A DNA stretch of 64,000 nt from the NCBI GenBank assembly GCA_025399215.1, contig MU621116.1, positions 44,119 through 108,118 of the forward strand, written 5' to 3'. How positions within the stretch are numbered: the stretch's first letter is position 1; every line of letters begins with the position of its first letter. Shown piece after piece: positions 33,414 through 44,179 of the stretch. This DNA comes from Globomyces pollinis-pini. Its lineage: Eukaryota > Chytridiomycota > Chytridiomycetes > Rhizophydiales > Globomycetaceae. The notes below the pieces were generated by a model, which did no database searches, was not told the origin of the DNA, and worked only from the letters and a program-made list of their open reading frames with translations. The position numbers were made by a program, and so were the translations under genes.

Positions 33414-35547
33414 TTAGATGACTAATGCAATTCCAAGAGCCATGGCGAACACAGAAACCATAGTTTTCATGTCACCAGAAGTTTCAGAGTAAGCTGGTGC
33501 TTTCTCATCTCCATAAGCTTCCTTGTATGGTTTGTCCTTAGAATCCTTGGAGTAGTCTTTGACTTCTTTTGGCTTGTCGTATCCATTACCATGATTGTAG
33601 TTTTCTGGTTCAGTAGTATCAGTTGGGAGCACAGTAGGTTTGACACTTCCAGTAGAAACCTTGGTGACAGATCCAGTAGTAATATCACCGACAGTGGTGG
33701 TTACGGTGACAATGCCAGTTGGGTTAACCGTTGGCAATAATGTAACAGTCTCGGTGGAGGTAGAAGCGGTATTAGAGCCAACAGTAGTTGTAGTATCCTT
33801 TGTGGTTGAAGCAATAGTGGTGGTTCCACTCACAACTTGAGTTGAAGTAGAGACAACACTTGTGGCGCTCGCAGTAGCAGAAGTGCTCTTAGAGGCAACA
33901 GTGGTAGTAGAAGCGGCGGTGGTAGTAGAAGCGGCACTGGTGGTAGAAGCGGCAGTGGTGGTAGAAACAGCTTTGGTGGTTGTGGTGACTGAAATTGGTG
34001 ATTTACCGAGCAATTTGTCCCAATAAGCGAGAATGGTCTTATGTGCATCCACTAATACAGAATTTGTAAATGCAGAAGGGGTAAATAAATCATCACAATG
34101 ATGAGATTGTGGAATAAGGATCATTTCATTCTTGGATTTGGTTTTGTCCACTCCGTCTTGACCATCAACAACACTCAACCATCGCCATGGATCGTATTCA
34201 CCATTCACGAACAAAATGTTATCGATAGCATTGTGCACATCAAGGCCTTTATACTTGGCGTTTACAGCATCAGCTTGTGGTTTAATTACGTCGGCACCGA
34301 AGTAATTTTGGCAGTACATTTGTTGAATATCATCAGGGAGAATAAGTGAAGAGTAAGCGGTACGCTCGGTTTTGGAACCAGCTTGCAAGTAACCAAATTC
34401 AGTACAGAATTGCCAAGTCCACATATCTTTTGCACTAAGAACAGGAGTCGCAGGTGTAATAGGATCTGGTAAAGGCAAAGTATCGGCAAGACCATTTGGT
34501 TGAGGAGTAGTAACTCTTCCTTTATATAATTTGATCAAATCAGCGTACAATTCTTGTTCAGTGGCGGAAGGGTTGGTAAAAGATTTCAGATATTTACCAG
34601 AGCAGGTAGCATCAACGTATCCAAGAGTGGTTCCATCGATCTTTACTTTATTTGTTGCAGCAAAGTAGCTTGGTCCATATTGCGCCAAAGCAGCCCAACG
34701 CCAGGAAAGATTGGTTGCCAAATACTTGAGATCATATTGATAGGCAAAGTCCGCTTGAACCTGGGCAGCATCATCTTTGGCCTTTTTGTCAAAGATTGCA
34801 ATAGCTTTATTCCAACCATTTGCACAAGCTTGATTTCCAATTTTGCTAATAGCATAGTCAACAGCAAAACCATATCTCCAAAAGTCAACCTTGGCCAAGA
34901 CAGGACCAGAACTGGAGTGAGCTGCATAAATCAAGTCTGGGAATTTCAGACGCATCCATGCTGCAATGTTACCAGGATAACTACCACCAATAGCAATCCA
35001 TTTGGAATCTTTTGTGATTTGCAATTGATGGTTCTTGATAAAGTAAGCAGAATCCTCCAAAGCTTGGTCAACATTCAACCATTTCAAGTTTGGGATGGAG
35101 TAGTCAGCGGTTGGTAAGGAAGTACCGTAGTAACGATGTTCAATAACAATGTAAGCACCATTGTACTTTTTGGCAAGTTCATAACCCAACATTCTTTCAA
35201 CACCAGCTTTTGAGTTACGGATTTCACCTTCACCACCGTTTTCAAAAAAGACTGGACCACCTGGTTTATAGAAATCCTCAACGGTGTAATACCGTTGTTT
35301 CCATTGATTCTTGTCATTCGCGTTGAAGTGATCTAAAGGTTGATTGAAGTATTGGAATTGTGGATCAGCAGCGAGACTTTCAGTTTCGACGCTAAATGGT
35401 TAGAATTATAAAAATTTACTTCTTTAAATCCTTTCCTTCACTTTGTAATTCTAATTCCAATTGATTCCATCTTACTTCATAAGATGACAATGCATGAGAT
35501 TTGCTAATTAAGCCCAACACAGTGATGGCAGCAAGTTTAAAATTCAT
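33414..35547 (-). CDS. GPI-anchored serine peptidase, family S28
   Basis: Exons 35547-35420 and 35391-33414 (28-nt intron) encode 701 residues. A signal peptide (MNFKLAAITVLGLISKSHA) is followed by a prolyl-type S28 peptidase: EHRYYG, the nucleophile GGSYPG, an aspartate in GEYDPWRW and a histidine in SHHCDD. A long Thr/Ser/Ala-rich, probably O-glycosylated stalk (TTTAAST repeats) follows, ending in a hydrophobic tail after Gly/Asp that fits GPI attachment. The enzyme should act at the cell wall or be secreted and hydrolyse peptides after proline. An ATG within the mature enzyme (MLGYELA) is not the true start. Confidence 0.92.
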
Positions 35548-37237
35548 TTAGTCTACTGTTTGATACAATTCATTTCTTTTGCAACTTTATAGTTTTCATT
35601 GTACCACATTCTTGACTCTCTTTGGTGATGGGGCGAGTTTCACAATTCTGTTCTTCCATGGCGTAGCGCAATCCGGTACCTGGATATCACCTCACTACTC
35701 ATTATCCAATGGGATATATCGTTATGATAATCCAAGTGAGTATTTGGATTATCGATTCAAATCCTACAGTAGATGCAAAGACCCGCATTTTTATTTGGTA
35801 CAACAGCAATTTATTGAAACACCATGTGTGTTTTTTGGAAGATCGGATACCTGAAAGAACTTCAAGCAGTCAGTTAGTATAGCAATAATAAACCTACTTG
35901 AAAAGGAGAGGGAGGGATTAGAAATGAATGTTCATTTTTTGTATTTTAGATTGAGCTGATGCAAATATTCAAATTTACTCCTTTATCATCATGAGACAGA
36001 CACAAGGCGAACCACATGACAGATTTAGAGGCAAAGCAACAACTCTTGCAATTATTCAGCACGATTAGAAACTGTCTTAAATGACACATTAACTGCGACG
36101 CCATAGTTGAACCTACCAATCCAATTAGCACATATCCTAATGTGATATTTACAAAATCCTTCAAGTAGGTTTTGAATCGGCGGCCAAACATTCAACAACT
36201 TTCTGTCAAATTCCAAACTAACCTTAAACTAAAAACGTGTTCTTGCGTATTTTTACTGATAGCTGTTGCGAAGTGTATCCTTCGACCAGGTTTTGTATTT
36301 TCGATTCTAATACTGAAGGGCGTATCTGCTTGCAATTTGCACAGTCAAAGTTATGGTACTATAGTGCTGTAATCTCCATTGGATCTTGCGGAACCCTTGA
36401 TGTGAACAGTGTGATCGAATTTTTCAACTCTCTTCTTCCACTAACCCTCTATTCAACCCTGTTCAAACTTGTAGAATATTGGATTTCGAAGGGGATAGTT
36501 TTTATATGTATGTGATTAGTTATTCATGAAGAGTCGATATATATACCATGACTGGTGTATCGCGTCTCCTATTGAAGTAGATTCAGTCGATAATCACTCC
36601 AGATCTGTACATACAGGTGCTATATATTTGTCCCCGCAACAATTATGAAATGGTTTTTCAGGACTTTCGAACTCTTTAATCATAGGAAATTGGAGAATGG
36701 TAATTTGATTAACTCTTTAGAAAACCTTTAAAAATTCAATTATCCCTTTGTATAACTTTTAAAATCATCAATCCTTTTGAAATAATCATCCCTTTGCAAA
36801 ATGTTTTCAGTGTGCAAACAAAAACTCAACGTATGTTTACACATGAATACTATTCTATCCGTATCAGTAAACGAATGGCATCTTGATGCATTTATGCATC
36901 TCGTTTACTGATATAGTAAGGAATTCAATTGATTTTGCTGTCAGATCTGTATATGTTGAGTATAATTCGAGCCAATCAAATTAGTGATGATACCAAGTAT
37001 AGATTTGAAAAGATGGTAAATACCTACTGGTAATTCGATTTAAAAAAGGGGCAGATCTATTATATGGGAAACTACTAACCATTAGGAGCATATTATTTGA
37101 AACTTATACAACTGCTCCAGGGAATATCAAATAGAACCCAAGCTACAAATTATATTTGTGGAACGCTGATAGCTATTTGATTGTTGATTTATTCGCGTCA
37201 TTTCATTTTAATTCCTTATCTTTTTCCTCATCTTATT
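35548..37237. other. Long intergenic region with a perfect inverted repeat
   Basis: 1.7 kb without a supported gene. An 81-codon minus frame (35946-36191) is hydrophobic at its N-terminus but unrecognised. A perfect 13-bp inverted repeat is at 36862-36913. Confidence 0.5.
36862..36913. repeat. Nested perfect inverted repeat
   Basis: TATCAGTAAACGA (36862-36874) and its exact complement TCGTTTACTGATA (36901-36913) enclose a second palindrome, GATGCA-TTTA-TGCATC (36885-36900). It could form a cruciform or RNA hairpin. It does not resemble a tRNA. Confidence 0.75.
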
Positions 37238-38002
37238 ATGACTTTCGCAGCTTCATCTATCACTGACTTCACTGCATCTATTACGAGCTGGGCAACTACT
37301 GAATCTATTATCGCCCCATTGTTGAATATGGTTTCGTCAAAGATTTCTTCAGCTAGAGCTATGCTGAGCTTTGGCGACGTAGTTTTAATCGACGTTGGTG
37401 ACGCTTTGCCACAACCAACACCAAATGCTTTACTATCCTGTGGTATGATTATTTTTGCTCTAATCTCTTCCTAGCTTCTCGTCCTCTAACCTTGACTGAT
37501 AAGGATTTTAGAAGCATTTTCAATTGTCTTATGAAAATGTGCGATGATGGATTACCATCACTGGATATGCCACTATCCAAAAAAGCTCGAAAGAGAAAGA
37601 GCCAAAAAAAGAACAAGGCCAGTAAGATTGGTAATAGTTAAACATTTACTGAAAGATTTAGGCTCAAAACATTCCTTGTTTAAACTGGCCAGCAGTCTGG
37701 TCCTAGGCAAAATCAGTATTGGCCATCCTACTTTTGTTGAAGGGACATACTCCTCGGTTGGATCAAGTATCATTACATCTGAAGCGGTGGGTATCCTCTC
37801 TCTGGTAGGTGAAGATGCTGCTGGTGTATGTAAGGAAGGTACACCATCAGGCTGTAGCGATGCAGGTTTTGCAAATGGTTTATGTCTGGCTACTGCTTTT
37901 TTGCTGCCTGACATCCACTCGTTCAATACTGCACTCTGGTGTAGTATAAAGCGATTTCATGCGGCAGTGAACAACTGCTGTTTGTATATTTTTGGTGCTT
38001 AA
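37238..38002 (+). CDS. Unknown protein, copy 1 of a duplicated gene
   Basis: Exons 37238-37442, 37475-37630 and 37656-38002 (introns of 32 and 25 nt) encode 235 residues. The N-terminal exon (MTFAASS) is Ser/Thr/Ala-rich, then comes a conserved acidic-basic block (CDDGLPSLDMPLSKKARKRK) with a bipartite nuclear-localisation look, then a Ser/Gly-rich region rich in Cys near its end (VNNCCLYIFGA). The exon-2 region, exon 3 and the 3' flank are repeated at 44.2-44.8 kb. I do not recognise it; it could be a lineage-specific gene or part of an unrecognised mobile element. Confidence 0.55.
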
Positions 38003-38060
38003 ATTTAAAATTTAAGCTTTTTCTTTAGTTTTGTTTTTCCAATAAACTTTTTTAAAACGA
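37451..38060 (+). repeat. Duplicated segment, copy 1
   Basis: From the last part of intron 1 through the 3' flank this segment is clearly homologous to 44180-44800, in the same orientation. Small indels and substitutions distinguish the copies. Confidence 0.85.
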
Positions 38061-38234
38061 ACTCAGATTTCTCCTTCTTATTTCCAATAACGACATTAAA
38101 ATGATTTTAAGGAGTTTATCTGTTAAGAATGTGTATTCAATATATTTAACAACTACACTAAGATCTAGTGTAGAATGACAAAACAAATAAGAGCAAATGA
38201 AAAAGTTTATTGGTAGAATATTAGCAAATCAAAC

Positions 38235-39642
38235 TTAAATTTGTTGATTATCAGTAGTAACAATTACGTCTGGTGCTTGTGCTGGAGCTTCGACATCAAC
38301 GTTTGCACTCATATTCATCTGGTCTTCCATTCCCTTTTTACCAACGTATACCATAGTTGGAATACAACATGAAGTACAGCATAACAATATTCCCAACAAA
38401 ATGAATACTGGAATTAAAATGACACCAACTGTTGGCTTTGTAGAACCAGAACCTACTCTGGCAATCAAAAGACCAACAAAAGTGAACAATAACCCTGCCC
38501 AAAACAAAAAGAACAACCATTTTGCAGTCAAGACTTGTTTGGCTTCAGGATTGACTGCCTTCTGACTACGAACAAGGATAGTTGTAATTATTAATGCGAG
38601 TGTGTGATAACCTCCATAAATGATTGTTGGTAAGAAAGTCAATACCCAGTTTCCAGGTTGTTCAGATGAAATATTTTGAAAAATTAAAATCTCTTGAGCA
38701 ATTCTAACACCAACTCCAAAGTTCGAATTAAAAACAGTAAAAAGGATCTCCACCAATGACTTTGGACGACTACCATATACAGTTTCGTTGTCGGTTGTGA
38801 GCGGCACTTGATCCATCACAGGTTGTCTACATTCTGCGATTGTTTCCAACACAGAGCGAATACCATTAACACCTTCCAGTATAAATAATGGAATAGAAAC
38901 CACCCACCAAGTAGTGATGATTGTACCATCCAGTTTTAAGCATACCAGTATTTGAAATAAACAGAATATTAATACGTAGATACCACCAACTGCTTTTATG
39001 GCCATCGAATTATGGTTCTTTTCTTCGTGAACTTCATTTGCCTGTGGTTCATTATCTATTTTAATGGTAGTTATATAGTAAAGCACTATAATATCTGCAA
39101 GGAATAATGGAATGAACACAGTAATGTATGGCCAACTGATATTGTTGTCAATTCTCGCAGACAAAAATGATGGGAAAATGATCAAAAGTATAAAAATCAC
39201 ACTCATGACATTCAAAAATTTGTTGATTGAAAGTAACATATCTGGATCCAAAAATGGTGCATATTGTCCCATTTGTTTCATCATTGAGAGTCCATTTTCA
39301 CCCTACCGAGTCAAATTAAATCTGCTTTACATATTGATCATAAATCTTTCTTAATTTTTCATCCTGTAGAGTTTCGTAAGCTTTCGAAATCAATTCAAAT
39401 TTTTCGGCAGCTTCAGCAGAATCACCAGCTTTATCAGGATGATATTTAAGAGCTGCTCTTCTATAACCCTATTAAAAAAATTAGAATCAACAACAACAAC
39501 AAAAAACAAAAGAATGAGGTAAATTAGAATAGAAGACTTAACTTACCTTTTTAATTTGTTCTTCAGTAGCGTCCCTTTGTACACCTAAAGCAGCATAATA
39601 ATCAACAGTTGCTGTAAGGTTTGGATTATTTGTTGATTCCAT
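38235..39642 (-). CDS. J-domain protein fused to a TMEM185-like membrane domain
   Basis: Exons 39642-39547, 39468-39331 and 39302-38235 (introns 78 and 28 nt) encode 433 residues. An N-terminal DnaJ domain (about residues 12-80) has [20 protein letters not shown] and the diagnostic HPD in KYHPDKAG. After a short linker ([16 protein letters not shown]) come seven to eight membrane segments, with [19 protein letters not shown] resembling the transmembrane Fragile-X-F/TMEM185 family. The J domain should stimulate an Hsp70 at a membrane, probably the ER (inference). The C-terminus is acidic and cytosolic-looking. The whole forms one spliced frame. Confidence 0.82.
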
Positions 39643-39746
39643 TTTCTATCAAAGTTTCAAAAGTTTCAGAAGAATTTGCTTTTCAAAAAATAGACATTTC
39701 ACTTCCCTTCACTCAACTACGCCCCCCCCCAAAAAAACAAAAACAA

Positions 39747-40136
39747 ATGACTCTTGCTGTTGAACAAACTCTACCTATTTCTAAGAAAGATAGTCCAACA
39801 AATGAAACTATGGATACTAATTTGCAAAAGGTCCACTGTCCAAGGTGTAACTGCTTGATCTACAGGCAGAAAGCAGCTGTAAAGTCTTTTTATCCTGATT
39901 TTGAAATGGACTCTATCAAAAAATCCGATCCTACAGCTTCATTGACTGCTGTCCATTACTGGACTGTTTATAACAATATGCACTTTGAAAATATCGGATT
40001 CACCAGAGTCAACCCTGAAGGAATTCAGTATTTAATTTGTGCGGACTGTGATTTAGGACCACTTGGATTCTTTGATCAAAAAACTCCTGTGAAATCTTAC
40101 AACATAGCAGAGAATCGTGTCAAATATACTGAATAA
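39747..40136 (+). CDS. MSS4/DSS4-type Rab-binding protein
   Basis: 129 residues, no introns. Two zinc-binding CxxC pairs (CPRCNC near residue 33 and CADCDLGPLGF near residue 105) flank FENIGFT, all hallmarks of MSS4/RABIF, which binds nucleotide-free exocytic Rab GTPases and acts as a chaperone or weak exchange factor. A polyC-polyA tract lies just upstream of the ATG at 39747. Confidence 0.88.
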   Translation: MTLAVEQTLPISKKDSPTNETMDTNLQKVHCPRCNCLIYRQKAAVKSFYPDFEMDSIKKSDPTASLTAVHYWTVYNNMHFENIGFTRVNPEGIQYLICADCDLGPLGFFDQKTPVKSYNIAENRVKYTE

Positions 40137-40183
40137 AGAATATAAATACTACTTTATCAAATTGGAAATGTTTTATTGAATAT

Positions 40184-41746
40184 TTAAGGATTAACAGAAT
40201 TAGTCAAGTCTTTAAGACGCTTTCCTTCCACAAATTCCTTCACGTTAGTGAATGTAGTGTTGGAGAGAGCATCTAAAGCTTCATGGGTGAAAAATGCTTG
40301 ATGGCTTGTGACGATAACATTATTGAAGGCTAATAATCTTGCCAAAGTATCGTCTTTGATGATACCTTCAGTCCACTTTGTAAAGAAATATTCTGATTCC
40401 CCTTCATATACATCCAAACCAGCATATCCGATTTGTCCTGATTTGATACCGTCTATTAAAGCTTCAGTATTGATCAAACCTCCTCTTGAAGTATTAATCA
40501 ACATTACTCCCTTTTTCATTTTTCCGATTGAATCACGATTAACCAGATATTTTGTAGACTCTAGTAGTGGAGCATGGAGGGATATGATATCACTCTGGGA
40601 TAATAATTCATCTAAATGATCTACATACTTTACACCAGGTTTCGTTAAAAGTTCTTGATCACGATAAACATCATAACATAAAATTTTACAACCAAAACCC
40701 AACAAAATATTAATTGTAAGTTTCCCGATTTTGCCTAAAGTTCAAAAACAACATCTAATATACCTGTGCCAACAACTCCAACAGTTTTAGCATGCATATC
40801 AAATCCTACCAATGCATTGGTAAGGGTAAAATCACCAATCTTTGTTTTGTTACAAGCATGTGGTATCTTGCGATTCAGAGACATCATTAATGCGATGGCG
40901 TGTTCAGCAACAGCATATGGACTATATGCTGGAACTCTGGCAACCGACATACCTAGATTTTGGGCAGTCTTTAAATCAACACGATCAAAACCTAACTTGT
41001 AAATACTTTCGCTGCTTTGCATACCAGCGCATCGTAAGGCTATCATTTCAACACCATATGAATTTAATTTGTGTAAAACGTCACTATTCACTGTATCATT
41101 CACAAACACACACACAATCTGTATAGTTAATATAATATAATTAATTTACTTTGGCATGGAATGCTAACGAAGCTGTTGCCAATGACAACTTTGTTTCAAC
41201 AAAAGTCAATTCAACTCCAATCTCTAAAAACTTGTCCATGAGATTTGCATAGTATCTCTTGTCATAAGGTTTGGTATCAAACATGACCATCCTGACTTTC
41301 TTTTTAGGATCACTTCCTTTAGTCACATCAGATGTAGGTCGATCTCTCCAAAATCGAATTTCAGACGACAAAAACGACAATAATGATTGATTTAATTCCG
41401 GTAGAGTTTTAACCAACTCTTCAAACTCTTTTCGATTGATTACATAACCTGTAGTCTTGGCGTTGACTCTGATGGTACTGGTATTGACTGCTTCAGGAAT
41501 AAATAAGGAAGAAAATCCAATAGCACAATGATTGGTGATTTCTTTCACCTGATTTCCATTTTTAAAGATAGTTAACGGTCCAGTTTCGAATATATAAAGC
41601 TCAGACGCGAGATCACCTTCTTTAATTAATACATCATCTGCATTGAAGTGTGTCTGTTGACACATTGGAACCACTTTTGCAATGGCTTCATTAGTTAAGC
41701 TCTTGAAGATTGGTAACGCTTTGAATATAGTTGCAAGGTTAGACAT
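40184..41746 (-). CDS. Cyclic-nucleotide-binding domain fused to D-lactate dehydrogenase
   Basis: Exons 41746-41150, 41118-40764 and 40734-40184 (introns 31 and 29 nt) encode 500 residues. Residues 1-135 form a cyclic-nucleotide-binding-like beta roll (LPIFKSLTNEAIAKV near the start, then IKEGDLASELYIFETG), though the phosphate cassette is degenerate (no RTA-type motif; AIGFSSLF instead). The D-2-hydroxyacid dehydrogenase follows in the same exon from about residue 150 (MVMFDTKPYDKRYY), with ALRCAG, VPAYSPYAVAEHA, VGVVGTGKIG, and catalytic Arg (NTSRGGL), Glu (DVYEGE) and His (SHQAFF). It should reduce pyruvate to D-lactate with NADH. The fusion may make the enzyme nucleotide- or dimerisation-controlled (inference). 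Confidence 0.9.
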
Positions 41747-42551
41747 GATAGGAATAAATGGGATTGTGGTGGTACTTAAATAGATGAAAATGTATTTGTC
41801 AAGTTGAGTCACGTTGATTGGAACCCCAAAACGGAATCATTAATGACTTTAATGAAAAACCATAATTATTATGCATCATATGCATGGGTGATGTGAGCAG
41901 TAGGTGTCTGGTGGTGGCAGCAAGCTCCACCATAGTTCATTGCCAATTAATAACCTGATTAACACTGTCATTATCTACAGAAACTAGACTTAAAGCTAGA
42001 CTAGCAATTCGTTGATATCACTTCAACCTTGCACGCAAAGAACCAAATGTCTATAGCAATTTATATAACACAAACAATTAAAATCTGAGCGGTTAGACCG
42101 TCGATTACTATTTAGTGACTCTTGTGCTAAGTAAGCATGTCTAAATGGGGTTGAGCTTTGTACTTAAAAAGTATAATCCAATGATTGTGTTGATGATTGT
42201 ATCTTGAGTATTGTCCGTCCCAGTTACACATATTAACAGTCCTTACCAGGTTGAGGAATTGTATATGACGATTTACTCCCGTATCTCACATCAATTTAAT
42301 GTACTGAGGCGCTACTGATTATCCACTATATATATATTCGCGTCGTCAGAAACGTAATTAATGGAATTTGTTTTTTCAACTGACGACTCTATTGATTTGG
42401 TAATATGCAACTTTATTGCGAAATGTAACTAGCAGCAGTTATTAGAGTGATAGGATTACAGACCAAATATTAATATTTAACTCTTCTTATCCAGTTATTA
42501 AGCTGATCAGACATAATTCGTGTAAACTTAGAATTACAAATGTATTTTTTA
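41747..42551. other. Intergenic region left of the transposon
   Basis: No gene is seen. At about 42045-42150 a stretch with GCGGTTAGACCG resembles 44925-45030 on the other side of the transposon and truncated gene. Confidence 0.45.
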
Positions 42552-42632
42552 GGCCCCATTTGGTTGGCACTTTTTCACCCAAATTTGGGCAAAAAAAAAA
42601 TTCCACTGGAATTTTAAATATTAGAAAGAAAA

Positions 42633-42668
42633 AACTATTCAACCCTAGAAAAAGAGGGTTGAATAGTT
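42633..42668. repeat. 14-bp perfect hairpin inside the transposon end
   Basis: AACTATTCAACCCT (42633-42646) and its complement AGGGTTGAATAGTT (42655-42668) are separated by 8 nt. It lies about 80 nt inside the left end and may be a subterminal transposase-binding element. Confidence 0.75.
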
Positions 42669-42827
42669 ACACCCTATTAGAAACGTTTGGTTGGACCAAA
42701 TTACTGAGAATATTTGGGCAAAAAAAGTTCGATGTCTAGACCACAAAATATTTGATTTTGCCCAAAAAAAGACAACAAAGAGAATCACACTGGCCACACA
42801 CACAATCCATTTTTTTTTAAAATTTCA

Positions 42828-43727
42828 ATGTCTAATGGAATTGAATCAACTTCGGCGAAATGGACGCAAGAACGTATTGATATTCTAATACCATTATTGC
42901 ATGAGCAATTTGGTAAAGGAAAAGGATCTGACACTGGTTTGAAAAAAGAAGCATGGGCCCATGTTGTCCCTACGTTCAATAATTTATCCAAAACCAACTA
43001 TTCCAAACAACAACTACAAAGCCAGTATGCCAGTTTAAAGAAACAATACCGTATTATTGCCAAAATACGCGATAATAGTGGATTTGGATGGGATGAAGAA
43101 AACCAATTACCAACTGCTCCTGATAGTGTTTGGGCAGACTATCTGGCAGCTCATCCAGAGGCCAAACCTTTCCGTTCCAGGACTCTCAAAAATTACGAAC
43201 AACTGTCAGAAATGTTTCAAGATATGATTGCTACTGGACAGTTTGCTACTACTCATGTATCCTGCAATAGTAAAAATCTTGTAATATTAGATGAGCTTGA
43301 TTCAAATATGGAGTCGGATATATCTTTTCCGTCTAAGCAAATCAAGCAAGCCGTACCCTCTACGAACATTATAACGGTGATTACTTCTTCTCCTATCAAA
43401 CAGGACCCACCTTGCACTCCCGTGAAGCGTGAAAATGGTTTACATTCTGCTCGTAAATCTCTCCGTAAACGGGTTAAGACAAATCAAATGCTTGATGCCA
43501 TTCAAGCTTTAGTTGATGGTCAGGTAAAAGTAGCTAAAGTAAAGAAAGAGACAAGTCTTCAACAAGCCATAAAGACGTTTCAAATCGATTATCCTCAACT
43601 TACGCCAAAGGAGAAGTTAAAATTCACAATGCATATTACAAAAAACTTGAGAGAAGCGGAAATGTATTCACTACTTGATACTGAAACAAGAAAAGAATAT
43701 TTAGAAAACGTTTTATTATTAGATTGA
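42828..43727 (+). CDS. MYB/SANT-like transposon protein
   Basis: 299 residues, no introns. Residues about 8-75 form a Myb/SANT-like DNA-binding domain of the Myb_DNA-bind_3 type (KWTQERIDILIPLLHEQF, then AWAHVVPTFNNL, then a helix with QLQSQYASLKKQYR), followed by GFGWDEE and an FRSRTLKNYEQL block. The C-terminal half is basic with a nuclear-localisation-like RKSLRKRVK. In Harbinger elements this protein escorts the transposase to the element's ends. The frame appears intact although the transposase is not, which could mean recent decay or co-option. Confidence 0.8.
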   Translation: MSNGIESTSAKWTQERIDILIPLLHEQFGKGKGSDTGLKKEAWAHVVPTFNNLSKTNYSKQQLQSQYASLKKQYRIIAKIRDNSGFGWDEENQLPTAPDSVWADYLAAHPEAKPFRSRTLKNYEQLSEMFQDMIATGQFATTHVSCNSKNLVILDELDSNMESDISFPSKQIKQAVPSTNIITVITSSPIKQDPPCTPVKRENGLHSARKSLRKRVKTNQMLDAIQALVDGQVKVAKVKKETSLQQAIKTFQIDYPQLTPKEKLKFTMHITKNLREAEMYSLLDTETRKEYLENVLLLD

Positions 43728-43748
43728 AATATTAATAATAAAAATTGT

Positions 43749-44100
43749 TTACAATTGAATATTTTGGATATGTTCTATATAATCATTCCACATAGTAGTA
43801 GCAATTTGATTTCTTAGACTAGAAGCTTCTACGTTATCATTCCTTCTATCATCTAAATCGGTATCATCATCTTTTACATCTTGGACGCGCAGTTCATCAT
43901 ATATGTCCAGTTCTAACTGTTCCTGCTTGATGAAATTATGGACCGTAAAAATGCTGAGTACCAGATTAACTTGATATTGAAATTTAAATGCTGGCATTGT
44001 TGACAGAATAGGGAATCGTTTTTTTAATACACCAAAAACTCTTTCAATGACATTTCTTAGAGATGAACAAGAAATGGAAAACTTAATTTCTAATACACCA
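43749..44100 (-). pseudogene. Truncated Harbinger transposase (C-terminal part)
   Basis: The reading frame on the minus strand contains SSLRNVIERVFGVLKKRFPI and then STMPAFKF with HNFIKQE, typical of the C-terminal end of DDE_Tnp_4 transposases. The catalytic DDE residues lie upstream and are absent. Immediately upstream a FGVLEIKFSIS stretch looks like a duplicated, mutated copy of FGVLKKRFPIL, a sign of decay. Confidence 0.8.
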
Positions 44101-44179
44101 AACTTAAAAAAGATTCATGCGTCAAGCAACTCAAACTACATTAATGAATCATGCATTATGCGTACTCTACTATAAATAG

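Larger units (their letters stand above)
42552..44130. mobile_element. Degenerate PIF/Harbinger-type DNA transposon
   Basis: The left end starts with GGCCCCATTTGGTTGGCAC (42552-42570), similar to Pong/PIF terminal repeats, preceded by TTA. Inside are a MYB/SANT-like gene (plus strand) and the C-terminal part of a Harbinger transposase (minus strand), convergent with 21 nt between their ends, the usual two-gene layout. The right terminal repeat and most of the transposase are missing; the sequence breaks just before the copy-2 segment at about 44180. The element cannot be autonomous. Confidence 0.75.

Noticed and set aside
34554..35117. 187-codon plus-strand frame
   Set aside because: It is the antisense shadow of the S28 peptidase, whose catalytic motifs are clear on the minus strand.
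35946..36191. Minus-strand frame of 81 codons with a hydrophobic start
   Set aside because: No homology recognised, no clear promoter or conserved neighbours; could be chance in AT-rich DNA.
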